A stretch of DNA of 34,606 nt from Candidatus Latescibacterota bacterium (GTDB taxonomy: Bacteria > Latescibacterota > UBA2968 > UBA8231), in contig JACPJE010000193.1 in NCBI GenBank assembly GCA_016187725.1, forward strand, positions 1 to 34,606, in the 5' to 3' direction. Below the pieces are notes generated by a model. It had not been told where the DNA came from. It did no database searches and worked only from the letters and a program-made list of their open reading frames with translations. Numbering within the stretch: the first letter of the stretch is position 1; every line of letters begins with the position of its first letter. This document shows positions 1 through 7,686 of the stretch, piece by piece. The position numbers were made by a program, and so were the translations under genes.

Positions 1-128
1 AAAGGCAGCGGGCTCAGGAAGCCGGTCGCGAGATGGACTGGGATCAGGTGGGCGCCCAGGCCCACATCGTGCTGGCCGACCTGAGCCGGGCCGGCGAGGA
101 TTATCTGAAAGCGCTGGGGTTGCGCTGA
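1..128 (+). CDS. 3' end of an unknown protein (C-terminal 41 residues)
   Basis: An open frame runs in from the left edge and stops at TGA 126-128. The 41 visible residues include the stretch AHIVLADLSRAGEDYLKALG and end in GLR, mostly helical-looking and normal in composition. Codon use is GC-rich like the flanking chromosomal genes. It is convergent with the HEAT-repeat gene that ends at 383. The fragment is too short to assign a family; only the presence of a coding end is claimed. Confidence 0.5.
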   Translation, partial: RQRAQEAGREMDWDQVGAQAHIVLADLSRAGEDYLKALGLR

Positions 129-242
129 ACAACGCGGAAATTATTCCGGCGGGGAGATGACCCCGAGGCCTTTCCCGGGGAGTGGCAGGGGTGGGAACTC
201 CGCGTGGCTGGGGGTTGGGTAGCGGAGCCAGAGCGAGCGAGG

Positions 243-271
243 CGCAACGCCCCAACGTATGGGGCGTTGCG
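243..271. repeat. Hairpin 1 of an inverted pair (REP-like)
   Basis: A perfect inverted repeat: arm 243-254, 5-nt loop ACGTA at 255-259, arm 260-271. The core CCCCAACGTATGGGG is the reverse complement of the core of the second hairpin at 305-333. No T-run follows on either strand, so a classical rho-independent terminator is not supported. It lies in the 254-bp convergent gap 129-382, in which I see no gene. Confidence 0.75.
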
Positions 272-304
272 GGGGAAGGGTCTTGGGGGAGGCAGCGCTT
301 TTTG

Positions 305-333
305 CGCCGCACCCCATACGTTGGGGTGCGGCG
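305..333. repeat. Hairpin 2 of an inverted pair (REP-like)
   Basis: A perfect inverted repeat: arm 305-316, loop TACGT at 317-321, arm 322-333. The loop-proximal core is the inverted copy of hairpin 1, but the outer stem differs (CGCCGCA here, CGCAACG there) with matching changes on both arms. Base pairing is therefore kept while the sequence changes, as in REP/BIME-type repeats or a structured RNA. Confidence 0.75.
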
Positions 334-382
334 GGACGCGCCTGGGGAAAGGCCGGAGTGGGTCGCTCCCCGACGGTATCTG

Positions 383-1270
383 TTATTCGTACTGCCGCGC
401 TAAGACGTGGCTGAGCACCTTGGTGGCCTGCAGGCGCACGGCCTCGTCCCGATGGTTGGCGATCACCTCCCGCAGGACAGGCACTGCCGAACGGTCCTTC
501 ACCTGGCCGATGGACTTGACCGCCCGCAGCGCCAGGGTGGAACTGGCGCGCGGCTCCCTGAGCAGGGCGCTCAGGTAGCGGATCTGCAACTGGTGCCGCG
601 CCGCCAGGGAACTGGCCGGCTCCAGGGGCTGGGTGCCCAGGCGCCTGGCCATCTCGATGTTGTCCTCCTGCACCTGCCGGCCCACCGGCCCCAGGTCCAC
701 CTGGGCCGCGGCGCCCAGGGCTTCGATGGCCTTGAGGCGGACGGTCTCCGGCTGCGCCTGGTCCAGGGCGGCCTGGCCCAGGGCATCGATGGTGGAGGGA
801 GTGCCCAGCTTCCTGAGCATCTCCACCGCCGCCAGGCGCAGGCGCTGGCTGCGGTCCCCCAGGTTGCGCCGCAGAAAGGGCACCGGGTCCAGCAAATCCT
901 TTTTCCCCGCTTCCCACAGCGCCTCGGTGGCCCTCAGGCGCACCAGTTCATCCGCCTCCACTCCGTCGCTGGACTCCTCCTGCAACACCCTCAGCGCTTC
1001 GGGGTACCCGGGATAGCGCAGAAAGGCGATATTGCGCAAGGCGCGGACCATCTCCAGGCGCACGGCGGCGCTGCGCTCCCCCGGCAGGGCCTGGCGCAGG
1101 AGCAGCACGCTCTGGGCCTCGCCCACCTGCCCCAGGCTGCGGGCCGCCTGGCTGCGGATGCCCTGCTCCCGGCTCTGCAGCTCCTGGGCCAGGCGCTGGA
1201 TGTGCGGGTCCTGGGCCTGCGCGCCGGCGCCCCACAACAGGAGCAGCAGGAAGGAACAGAACCCCATCAT
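383..1270 (-). CDS. Secreted HEAT-repeat protein
   Basis: The protein has 295 aa. The start at 1270 is chosen because ATGATG gives a typical signal peptide (MMGFCSFLLLLLWGAGAQAQ, likely cut after AQA). That ATG also overlaps the TGA of the upstream ldcA by 4 nt, which suggests translational coupling. The mature part is a chain of about 30-residue helical pairs with HEAT/armadillo-like spacing, for example RSQAARSLGQVGEAQSVLLL, VRLRATEALWEAGKK and VRLKAIEALGAAA. Such proteins are protein-binding scaffolds. The signal peptide places it in the periplasm or outside the cell. Being third in an operon with mpl and ldcA, it may have a cell-wall-related role, but that is inference. No catalytic motif is seen. 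Confidence 0.75.
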   Translation of the reverse strand: MMGFCSFLLLLLWGAGAQAQDPHIQRLAQELQSREQGIRSQAARSLGQVGEAQSVLLLRQALPGERSAAVRLEMVRALRNIAFLRYPGYPEALRVLQEESSDGVEADELVRLRATEALWEAGKKDLLDPVPFLRRNLGDRSQRLRLAAVEMLRKLGTPSTIDALGQAALDQAQPETVRLKAIEALGAAAQVDLGPVGRQVQEDNIEMARRLGTQPLEPASSLAARHQLQIRYLSALLREPRASSTLALRAVKSIGQVKDRSAVPVLREVIANHRDEAVRLQATKVLSHVLARQYE

Positions 1271-2220
1271 CCCCGCCCCTCCTGATCGACCCTGAACGCC
1301 GATTCCACGAGGCTCAACTGCGGCACATAGGTATCCAGCACTGCCTCCACGCCCAGGGGCAGGACCAGCCGCCTCTTGAAATGCCCGTAGGGCACCCCGG
1401 CCACCACCGGCAAATCCAGTCCCTCGGTCAGTTCCATCACCATCTCCTCCAAATTGGGTGAACGCCCCGTCTCCTCGGGGATGAAGCAGTCCTTGAACTG
1501 GCCCAATACCAGCCCTCCTAGGCATTCTAGGACGCCTGCCAGGCGCAGATGGTTCAGCATGCGGTCCAGGCGATAGGGATACTCGTCCACGTCCTCCAAC
1601 AATAGGATTGCCCCCGACAGGTCCGGCACATAGGAGGTGCCCAGCAGGCTGCACAGCAGCGAGAGGCAGCCGCCCAAGAGCGGCCCCGAGGCCCGGCCCG
1701 GCCGCAGCACCTTGAACTCCGCTCCCAGCGGCAGCGCACCCAGCGCCTCAGCGCTGCTCAGGGACCGCCACAGCCATTCCTCGGTGAAGGGGTCCCGCTC
1801 ATCGGCCAGGTCCATGGAGACCAGGCCCCCGGTGAAGCAGACCAGGCCGCAGCGGGCCTGGAGCGCCAGGTGCAGGGCGGTAGTGTCGCTGAAACCCAGG
1901 ACAATCTTGGGATCAAGGGCGACGGCCGCGTAATCTAACCGGTCCAGCAGCCGCCCCGCGCCGTACCCGCCCCGGGCGCAGAACACCGCCCGCACCTGGG
2001 GGTCGGCGAAGGCCTCGCCCAGATCCGCGGCCCGCTGCTGATCAGTGCCGGCCAGGTAGTGATGGCGCGCGAAGAGATGGCGGCCCGGCCTGATGCGGTA
2101 CCCCCGCCCCTCCAGATAGGCCATGCCCGCTTCCAGCCCCTCCCTGGGCGCCGGCCCGGAGGGACTTACCAGGGCGATGAGATCCCCCCTCTGCAGGGGG
2201 CGGGGTTTGCTAAGCAGCAT
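1267..2220 (-). CDS. ldcA: Murein tetrapeptide LD-carboxypeptidase (peptidase S66)
   Basis: The protein has 317 aa, usual for the family. LdcA removes the terminal D-Ala from murein tetrapeptides in the cytoplasm by cutting the meso-DAP/D-Ala L,D bond during peptidoglycan recycling. The S66 triad is visible: nucleophile Ser111 in VLGFSDTT, Glu209 in LLLEDVDEYPYRLDR and His280 in PYGHFKRR. These match the Ser-Glu-His spacing known for P. aeruginosa LdcA. The N-terminal RGDLIALVSPSGP and ARGGYGAGRLL are also typical. The gene overlaps mpl by 11 nt upstream and the HEAT-repeat gene by 4 nt downstream. The tripeptide it makes is the substrate of Mpl, so the pair forms a compact salvage unit. Confidence 0.93.
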   Translation of the reverse strand: MLLSKPRPLQRGDLIALVSPSGPAPREGLEAGMAYLEGRGYRIRPGRHLFARHHYLAGTDQQRAADLGEAFADPQVRAVFCARGGYGAGRLLDRLDYAAVALDPKIVLGFSDTTALHLALQARCGLVCFTGGLVSMDLADERDPFTEEWLWRSLSSAEALGALPLGAEFKVLRPGRASGPLLGGCLSLLCSLLGTSYVPDLSGAILLLEDVDEYPYRLDRMLNHLRLAGVLECLGGLVLGQFKDCFIPEETGRSPNLEEMVMELTEGLDLPVVAGVPYGHFKRRLVLPLGVEAVLDTYVPQLSLVESAFRVDQEGRG

Positions 2221-3634
2221 ATCTTCGCCGCAGCGCTTCCTGCAAGCGCCCCTGAATCCCGCCGAAACCGCCGTTGCTCATGAACACCACCACGTCCCCC
2301 GGCTCTACCTCTGCCTCCAGCTGGGCCAGGATCGCCTCGACCTCGGGCAGATGCCAGGCCCCCTTGCCCTGGGCGCGCAGGCCCTCGGCCAGGCGTTCCC
2401 CCGAGAAGGGCAGGTCGCCGCGCGCCCGTTCCGGGCGGGGCACCTTGCCGATGATCACCCGGTCGGCCAGTGCAAAGGCCTGCAGGTACTGGGCCTCGAA
2501 AACCGCCCGGGCATTGCTGGCGCTGGCCGGCTCGAAGACTGCCCACAGCGCCCCCGCTGCATAGGCCTGGCGCAGACCTTCCAGGGTCTGGGCCACGGCC
2601 GTGGGGTGATGGGCGAAATCGTCGATGAGGGTGATACCCCCCACCACCCCGAGCAATTCCTGCCGCCGCCGCACGCCCGCGAAGGAACGCAACCCCTCCT
2701 GCAGTTGTTCCACCCTCAGGCCCGCTCCCAGACCCACCCCCAGGGCCGCCAGGGCATTGCGGATATTGTAGGTCCCGCTCAGGGGCAGGAAGAAGCGGCC
2801 CAGTTCCTCCCCCTGGCGGCAGAGGGTGAAGTGCTGCCCCTGAGGAGAGGCCTCTACCTGGACAGCCCGCCAGTGGGCCTCCTCCTCTAATCCAAAAGAC
2901 TGCACCGGGGCCAAGGCCAGGGGCAGGAGCCGGGCCAACACCGGGTCCCCGCTGCCGGCCAGCAGCAGGCCCCGGCCGGGCACCAGGTTGATCAACTGCC
3001 TGAAGGCCTTCTCGATGGCCTCCAGGTCTTCGTAGATGTCGGCGTGGTCGAATTCGATGTTGTTGACGATGAGGATCTCGGGCAGATAATAGAAGAACTT
3101 GGCCCACTTGGCGAAGAAAGCGCTGTCGTACTCGTCTCCCTCCACCGCGAAGTACTCACCCTTCCCCAGGCCGAAGGGCCGGGAGAAATTGCGGGGCAGG
3201 CCGGCGATCAGAAAGGAGGGATCGAGCCCTCCCTGGCTGAGCAGGTGCGCCACCAGGGCCGTAGTGGTGGTCTTGCCGTGGGTGCCGGTGACCACCACCG
3301 GCCGCTTGCCGCGCAGAAAGAGATCCCGCAATACCTCGGGCAGCGAGGCATAGGGGAACTGGCGGTCGAGGACGGCCTCCACCTCGGGATTGCCGCGCGA
3401 GACCGCATTGCCCACCACCACCAGATCAGGGGCGGGCTCCAGGCGGGCTGGGTCGAAACCGCTCTGCACCTGGATGCCAAGTTCAGCCAGGAAGGTGCTC
3501 ATCGGCGGGTACACGTGGGCGTCGGAGCCCGTGACCCGGAAGCCGCGTTCCCTCAGCATGCCGGCCAGGGAACCCATAGCCGTGCCGCAGATGGCGATCA
3601 GGTGGATGTGGGCGGCAGGCGGCAATTGGAACAT
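2210..3634 (-). CDS. mpl: UDP-N-acetylmuramate:murein-peptide ligase Mpl
   Basis: The protein has 474 aa from the ATG at 3634. Mpl ligates salvaged L-Ala-D-Glu-meso-DAP to UDP-MurNAc with ATP, bypassing MurC, MurD and MurE in peptidoglycan recycling. The N-terminal Rossmann part begins AAHIHLIAICGTAMG, with the Mpl-typical GSDAHVYPPMS. The Mur-ligase P-loop is GTHGKTTTTA at 117-126. The central domain has VEGDEYDSAF and NNIEFDHADIY, and the C-terminal part has LIDDFAHHPTAV, diagnostic of Mpl/MurC. A TTG at 3670 would add 12 residues, but it coincides with a perfect -35 box, so ATG 3634 is preferred. Divergent from the polysaccharide cluster. Confidence 0.95.
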   Translation of the reverse strand: MFQLPPAAHIHLIAICGTAMGSLAGMLRERGFRVTGSDAHVYPPMSTFLAELGIQVQSGFDPARLEPAPDLVVVGNAVSRGNPEVEAVLDRQFPYASLPEVLRDLFLRGKRPVVVTGTHGKTTTTALVAHLLSQGGLDPSFLIAGLPRNFSRPFGLGKGEYFAVEGDEYDSAFFAKWAKFFYYLPEILIVNNIEFDHADIYEDLEAIEKAFRQLINLVPGRGLLLAGSGDPVLARLLPLALAPVQSFGLEEEAHWRAVQVEASPQGQHFTLCRQGEELGRFFLPLSGTYNIRNALAALGVGLGAGLRVEQLQEGLRSFAGVRRRQELLGVVGGITLIDDFAHHPTAVAQTLEGLRQAYAAGALWAVFEPASASNARAVFEAQYLQAFALADRVIIGKVPRPERARGDLPFSGERLAEGLRAQGKGAWHLPEVEAILAQLEAEVEPGDVVVFMSNGGFGGIQGRLQEALRRRYAA

Positions 3635-3640
3635 GGTTCC

Positions 3641-3670
3641 TATATACTTCTGTCCTGAAGCCGCTGTCAA
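3641..3670 (-). promoter_or_regulatory. Sigma-70-type promoter for mpl-ldcA-HEAT operon
   Basis: On the minus strand there is TTGACA (3670-3665), an 18-bp spacer and TATATA (3646-3641). The -10 box ends only 6 nt before the mpl ATG at 3634. Transcription would then begin at or within a base or two of the start codon, which points to a leaderless mRNA. Sequence match only, not tested. Confidence 0.6.
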
Positions 3671-3680
3671 GCGCTCCCGG

Positions 3681-3709
3681 TTGCTAAGGGTACAGGGCGG
3701 GGTTACATT
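3681..3709 (+). promoter_or_regulatory. Candidate promoter of the polysaccharide cluster
   Basis: TTGCTA (3681-3686), a 17-bp spacer and TACATT (3704-3709); each box has 4 of 6 consensus bases. A strong ribosome site, GGAGGTGA at 3719-3726, follows before the GTG at 3731. It is back to back with the mpl promoter in the 96-bp divergent gap. Confidence 0.4.
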
Positions 3710-3730
3710 TTTAAATCTGGAGGTGAGAAG

Positions 3731-4678
3731 GTGATCGCTGCGGCGCTGGCCAACTGGAACGGCATGAAGTACCTGGACCGGTGCCTGGCGGGACTCTATG
3801 CCCAGACCTGTCCCCTCGCCGAGGTGGTGGTGGTGGACAACGGCTCCACCGACGGCTCAAAGGAATGGCTCAGGGAGCACTATCCCCAGGTGCGGCTCAT
3901 CGAAAACACCGCCAATCTAGGCTTCGCCGCCGGGTACAATCAGGCCATCGCCGCCTGCAGCGCGCCCTACGTCCTGGTGCTCAATACCGACGTCTTTCTC
4001 GATCCCGGCTTCCTCGCCCAGGCCCTGCAGGGTTTTGCCCACGGCCCCCGGGTGGCGGCGGTGACCGGGCGCGTCTTCCAGGAGGCCACCCAGGAACTGC
4101 TCAACGGCGGCTTCTTCCTGCGCCGGCAGCTCCGCATCCGCCACAGCCCTGACCTCGACCTCCCCGAGGAAGTCTTCGGCGCCACCGGCGCGGTGGTCCT
4201 CTTCCGCCGCGCGGCCCTCGAAGACCTCAAGGTGGAAGGGGAGTATTTCGACGAATCCTATTTCGGGTACGGCGAGGACCTCGACCTGGCCTGGAGGGCC
4301 CAGCTCTGGGGCTGGAAGGTGCGCTACCAGCCCACCCCCCCGGCCCATCACGTGGGCTCCGGCTCCCTGGACGGGCGCCTGCATTTTGCCGAGAAGCCGG
4401 CCTTTTTCCAGCGCCACGTCCTGAAAAACCGCTATCTGACCCTGATCAAGAACGCCTCGCCCGGCGTGCTGCTCTACCTGCTGCCCTCCCTGCTCCTGAC
4501 CGAATTGCTGCTGTGGCCCTATCTGATCCTGCGCTGGCCCCTGCGGGCTCCGTACCTGGGCATGGCCCTGGTCGACGTGCTGCGCCTGCTGCCCCTGGCC
4601 CTGCGGCGGCGGCGCTGCATCCAGGGACGCCGGCAGGTCACCTCGGCCTATATACGGGGCTTCTTCCGCGGTCTCTGA
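3731..4678 (+). CDS. Family 2 glycosyltransferase (rhamnosyltransferase-like)
   Basis: The protein has 315 aa. The GTG start follows GGAGGTGA at a good distance. The GT-A fold of family GT2 is clear: ALANWNGMKYLDRCLAGL, then the nucleotide-binding VVVVDNGSTDGS (about 33-44), NLGFAAGYNQAI, the DXD-equivalent VLNTDVFLD (about 82-90) and FGYGEDLDLAWRA near the acceptor site. This pattern resembles WbbL/RfbF-type rhamnosyltransferases, but the sugar cannot be read from sequence. A hydrophobic stretch near 250-290 (LLYLLPSLLLTELLLWPYLI) suggests membrane attachment. First gene of a coupled cluster; the next gene starts 1 nt after its stop. Confidence 0.88.
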   Translation: MIAAALANWNGMKYLDRCLAGLYAQTCPLAEVVVVDNGSTDGSKEWLREHYPQVRLIENTANLGFAAGYNQAIAACSAPYVLVLNTDVFLDPGFLAQALQGFAHGPRVAAVTGRVFQEATQELLNGGFFLRRQLRIRHSPDLDLPEEVFGATGAVVLFRRAALEDLKVEGEYFDESYFGYGEDLDLAWRAQLWGWKVRYQPTPPAHHVGSGSLDGRLHFAEKPAFFQRHVLKNRYLTLIKNASPGVLLYLLPSLLLTELLLWPYLILRWPLRAPYLGMALVDVLRLLPLALRRRRCIQGRRQVTSAYIRGFFRGL

Positions 4679-4679
4679 C

Positions 4680-5825
4680 GTGGCCCGTATCCTCCAGATC
4701 CTCACCCGCCTGGCCGTGCGCGGCGTGCCCCGCCACGTCCTGGACCTCAGCGCCGGATTGCTGGCCAGGGGCCACCAGGTGGAGATCGTCGCCGGCCGCA
4801 GCGAGACCGGGGAAGGCAGCCTGTGGGAGGAAGCGCGCCGCCGGCAGATCCCCACCACCTACATCCCCGCCCTGCAGCGGGCCTTGTCGCCGACTGCCGA
4901 CGCGGCGGCTTTTGCCGGCCTCTACCGGAAAATCGCCCGCAGCCACTGCGACATCGTCCACACCCACATCTCCAAGGCCGGGGTGTTGGGCCGCCTGGCC
5001 GCCTGCCTGGCCGGAGTGCCGGCGGTGGTGCACACCTACCATGGCCTGGTGGAGGAGGTGGAAGGCCATTCCCTCAGGAGCCGGCTCCTGCGCGCCGCCG
5101 AAGGCCTAGCAGCCCGGCGCACGGACGCGCTGATCGCGGTGAGCGCGGAGACGGCGGCGGGACTGCAGGCCCTGGGGTTGGGTATCCCCTCTCAGTACCG
5201 GGTGATCCGCAACGGCATAGATCTGAAATATTTTGACCCAGACCTGGCTGGCCCATCTCCTCCGGTATCTGGTTCGCCGCTCCTGGGGGCCATCGCCAGC
5301 CTCACCCCGGAAAAAGGCCTGGACTTGCTGCTGCAGGCCATCACCGGTCTGGGTGCGCGTTATCCACAATTGCGCCTGTGCCTGGTGGGCGACGGCCCCC
5401 TGCGCGCGGAACTCGGGGCCCAGGCCCAGGCCCTCGGCCTGGAGTCCAGGGTACACTTTGCCGGCAACGCGGAGGACGTGCGGCCGTACCTGCGGGCCTT
5501 TGACCTGCTGGTCATGCCCTCCAGAAGGGAGGGGATGCCCCAGGTGCTGATGGAGGCCATGGCCCTGGGCCGGCCCGTGGTGGCCGCCCGGGTTGGGGGC
5601 ATCCCCGAACTGGTGCGCCACGGCCACAGCGGCTGGCTGGTGCCCCCCGAAAACCCTGCCGCTCTGGAACAGGCCATCGAGACCTTGCTGGCGGACCCAT
5701 CCCTGCGCACAACCCTGGGCCGGGAGGGCTGCACCCGGGCCCAGCGGGAATTCGGTCTGGAACTCATGGTGACCCAGGTGGAAGGGCTCTACCTGGAATT
5801 GCTGGCCGGGAGAAAAAGACCGTGA
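4680..5825 (+). CDS. Family 4 glycosyltransferase (GT-B fold)
   Basis: The protein has 381 aa from a GTG one base after the previous stop. The N-terminal domain starts ARILQILTRLAVRGVPRHVL, with the acceptor-domain motif CDIVHTHISKAGVLGRLAA. The C-terminal nucleotide-sugar domain has YRVIRNGIDLKYF, GAIASLTPEKGLDLLLQAI, LCLVGDGPLR and the EX7E motif EGMPQVLMEAMALGRPVVA (around residue 285). These define a retaining GT4 enzyme acting on a lipid-linked acceptor on the cytoplasmic face. Donor and acceptor are not predictable. It overlaps the next gene by 4 nt (GTGA). Confidence 0.9.
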   Translation: MARILQILTRLAVRGVPRHVLDLSAGLLARGHQVEIVAGRSETGEGSLWEEARRRQIPTTYIPALQRALSPTADAAAFAGLYRKIARSHCDIVHTHISKAGVLGRLAACLAGVPAVVHTYHGLVEEVEGHSLRSRLLRAAEGLAARRTDALIAVSAETAAGLQALGLGIPSQYRVIRNGIDLKYFDPDLAGPSPPVSGSPLLGAIASLTPEKGLDLLLQAITGLGARYPQLRLCLVGDGPLRAELGAQAQALGLESRVHFAGNAEDVRPYLRAFDLLVMPSRREGMPQVLMEAMALGRPVVAARVGGIPELVRHGHSGWLVPPENPAALEQAIETLLADPSLRTTLGREGCTRAQREFGLELMVTQVEGLYLELLAGRKRP

Positions 5826-6679
5826 TCCTGGTGACCGGGGCCACCGGCTATACCGGGCGCTTTCTGCTGCCCCGCCTGGCAGGCTGGGGCCAGCCCCTGC
5901 GCTGCCTGGTGCGCCCCACCAGCGACCAGGGTCTGCTGGCTCCCTGGCCAGTGGAGATCTGCACCGGCGATCTGGAGCATCCTTCCAGCTTGAACCCGGC
6001 GCTGGCCGGCGTGCGCCTGGTCTTCCACCTGGCCCATATCCGCTATACGCCGGCGCTATTGGCAACCGCCCCCGCCGGCCTGGAACGCGTGGTGCTGCTC
6101 AGTTCCCAGCGCCGCTATTCCCGGGTGCCCTCCCCTTCGGTGGCCGAGGTGATCGCCGGGGAGGAAAGCGCCCTGGGCTCCCCACTGCCCTGGACCCTGC
6201 TGCGGCCCACCATGATCTACGGTCCGGGGGAAGACCGCAACCTCAGCCGGCTGGCCGCCTATCTCAGACGCAGGCGCTGGATCCCGGTCTGCGGCGATGG
6301 CCGGGCCCTGCAGCAGCCCCTGCATGTGGAGGATCTGGTCGAGGCCCTGCTGGCCGCCGCCCGCTCCCCGGCAGCCCTGCGCCGCAGCTACGACCTGGCC
6401 GGCCCCGAGCCGCTCAGCTACAATGCCCTGATCGACCAGGTGGGCGCCGCCCTCGGCATCAGCGCCCGCAGAATCCACCTGCCCCTGTCCCTGGTGCTGG
6501 CCGGGCTGTGGGTGGCCCGCAAAGCCGGCCTGGGCCCTGACCTGGAACCCGAGCAGTTCCTCCGCCTGCAGGAAGACAAGCACTGCTCCATCGAGGCGGC
6601 CCGCGCCGAACTGGGCTTTGCCCCGCGCCCCCTGGCCGCGGGCCTGGCCCAGATCTACGGCGGAGGAGCTGCACCGTGA
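5822..6679 (+). CDS. NAD-dependent sugar epimerase/dehydratase (extended SDR)
   Basis: The protein has 285 aa with a GTG start overlapping the GT4 stop (GTGA). The Rossmann dinucleotide site MILVTGATGYTGRFLLPRLA (GxxGxxG) is at the N-terminus and LVFHLAH is the usual cofactor strand. The middle has VVLLSSQRRYSRVPSPS, where the classical YxxxK is not intact (Tyr is present, the Lys position is not). This suggests an atypical SDR. LLRPTMIYGPGEDRNL and PLHVEDLVEALLAA are typical of UDP-sugar 4-epimerase/dehydratase relatives. It probably modifies a nucleotide-sugar or lipid-linked sugar; the next gene, for the lipid-carrier transferase, supports initiation of glycan synthesis. Confidence 0.82.
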   Translation: MILVTGATGYTGRFLLPRLAGWGQPLRCLVRPTSDQGLLAPWPVEICTGDLEHPSSLNPALAGVRLVFHLAHIRYTPALLATAPAGLERVVLLSSQRRYSRVPSPSVAEVIAGEESALGSPLPWTLLRPTMIYGPGEDRNLSRLAAYLRRRRWIPVCGDGRALQQPLHVEDLVEALLAAARSPAALRRSYDLAGPEPLSYNALIDQVGAALGISARRIHLPLSLVLAGLWVARKAGLGPDLEPEQFLRLQEDKHCSIEAARAELGFAPRPLAAGLAQIYGGGAAP

Positions 6680-7686
6680 TGCCCCTCCTGCTGGTGGGGG
6701 TGGCCTTCGCCCTCTCCTGCACCCTCACCTGGATCATGCTGCGCGGGGCAGGGCGCTGGTGGGGGGCGCTGGACTGCCCCAACGAGCGCAGCGCCCACCA
6801 GCGCCCCACCCCCACCCTGGGAGGCGTGGGCGTGGTGGCCGGGGTGTGGGGAGGCCTGGCCGCCGGGCTGGCCACCGGCCAACTGGCAGCGCAGGTAGCC
6901 TGGCCCCTGCTGGCCGGCAGTGTCCTGCTCCTGGGCAGCATCCGCGACGACCTGGGACCCCCCTTGAAGGTGGGCGAGAAGATGGCGCTGCTCCTGCTGG
7001 CCTGCGCGGCCTGGCTGTGGTGGGGGCCGCGCCTGGAAGGGCTCGCCCTCCCCGGGGGGTACCGCCTGGAGCTGGGCCTGTGGAGCTGGCCCTTGACCGC
7101 GCTGTGGCTCTTGTGGCTGTGCAACGTGTACAATTTCATGGACGGCATCGACGGGCTCAGCGGGGTGCAGGCCATGGGCGCCGGCGCCTGGATCGCCCTG
7201 TGGACCTGGGACAGCGCCCCCTCCCTGGCCTGGGTGGGACTGGCCGTGGCGGCCGCGGCTGCGGGTTTCCTGGTCTTCAATTTCCCACCCTCCCGCATCT
7301 TCATGGGCGACGTGGGCGCCCTCTGCCTGGGTTTCTGGCTGGCGGGGCTGGGGGTGCTGGGCGAAGAGGCCGGCCTGCCGCTGTGGATCATGGCCCTGCC
7401 CCTGGGCTGCTACCTCTACGACACCACTTACACCCTGGGGCGCCGCGCCCTGCGGGGCGAGAATCTCCTGCGGGCCCACAACCTCCACCTGTACCAGCGC
7501 CTCACCCGGGCCGGCTGGAGCCACCTGCAGGTGGACCTGGGCGTTGCCCTGCTCATCCTGCTCTTGGGCAGCAGCGGCCAGGCCTTTTTGCAGGGACAGC
7601 TGCTGGCGGGGGCCCTCCTCCTCGCCGCCGCGGTTTTGACCCTCCTCGGCGTCACCCTGTGGGTCGAGCGAAAGGTCCCCTTTTGA
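6676..7686 (+). CDS. WecA/MraY-family polyprenyl-phosphate GlcNAc-type 1-phosphate transferase
   Basis: The protein has 336 aa and is a multi-pass membrane protein. GTG at 6676 and ATG at 6679 are both possible starts; the GTG gives a 4-nt overlap with the previous gene. Family motifs: DCPNERSAHQRPTPTLGG after the first helix, RDDLGPPLKVGEK (Asp-rich Mg site), NVYNFMDGIDGLSG (about 151-164), RIFMGDVGALCLGF and the C-terminal AHNLHLYQRLTRAGWSH (HXH-type loop typical of WecA/WbpL rather than MraY). It transfers a HexNAc-1-phosphate to undecaprenyl phosphate, the first membrane step of polysaccharide synthesis. The order epimerase then transferase recalls WbpL-type O-antigen initiation. Confidence 0.9.
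   Translation: MMPLLLVGVAFALSCTLTWIMLRGAGRWWGALDCPNERSAHQRPTPTLGGVGVVAGVWGGLAAGLATGQLAAQVAWPLLAGSVLLLGSIRDDLGPPLKVGEKMALLLLACAAWLWWGPRLEGLALPGGYRLELGLWSWPLTALWLLWLCNVYNFMDGIDGLSGVQAMGAGAWIALWTWDSAPSLAWVGLAVAAAAAGFLVFNFPPSRIFMGDVGALCLGFWLAGLGVLGEEAGLPLWIMALPLGCYLYDTTYTLGRRALRGENLLRAHNLHLYQRLTRAGWSHLQVDLGVALLILLLGSSGQAFLQGQLLAGALLLAAAVLTLLGVTLWVERKVPF

Noticed and set aside
243..333. Paired rho-independent terminators
   Set aside because: Stems are strong but no T-run follows either hairpin on either strand.
383..1654. Extended start for the HEAT-repeat gene at 1654
   Set aside because: The extra 128 codons overlap the C-terminal half of ldcA in another frame and would bury the signal peptide.
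6618..7682. A longer N-terminus for the sulfatase-VanZ protein, continuing the frame back to 6618
   Set aside because: That part overlaps the WecA-like gene in another frame and is low-complexity Pro/Gly/Arg; the TTG at 7683 gives a signal peptide and the ATGA/TTGA-type overlap seen throughout this cluster.
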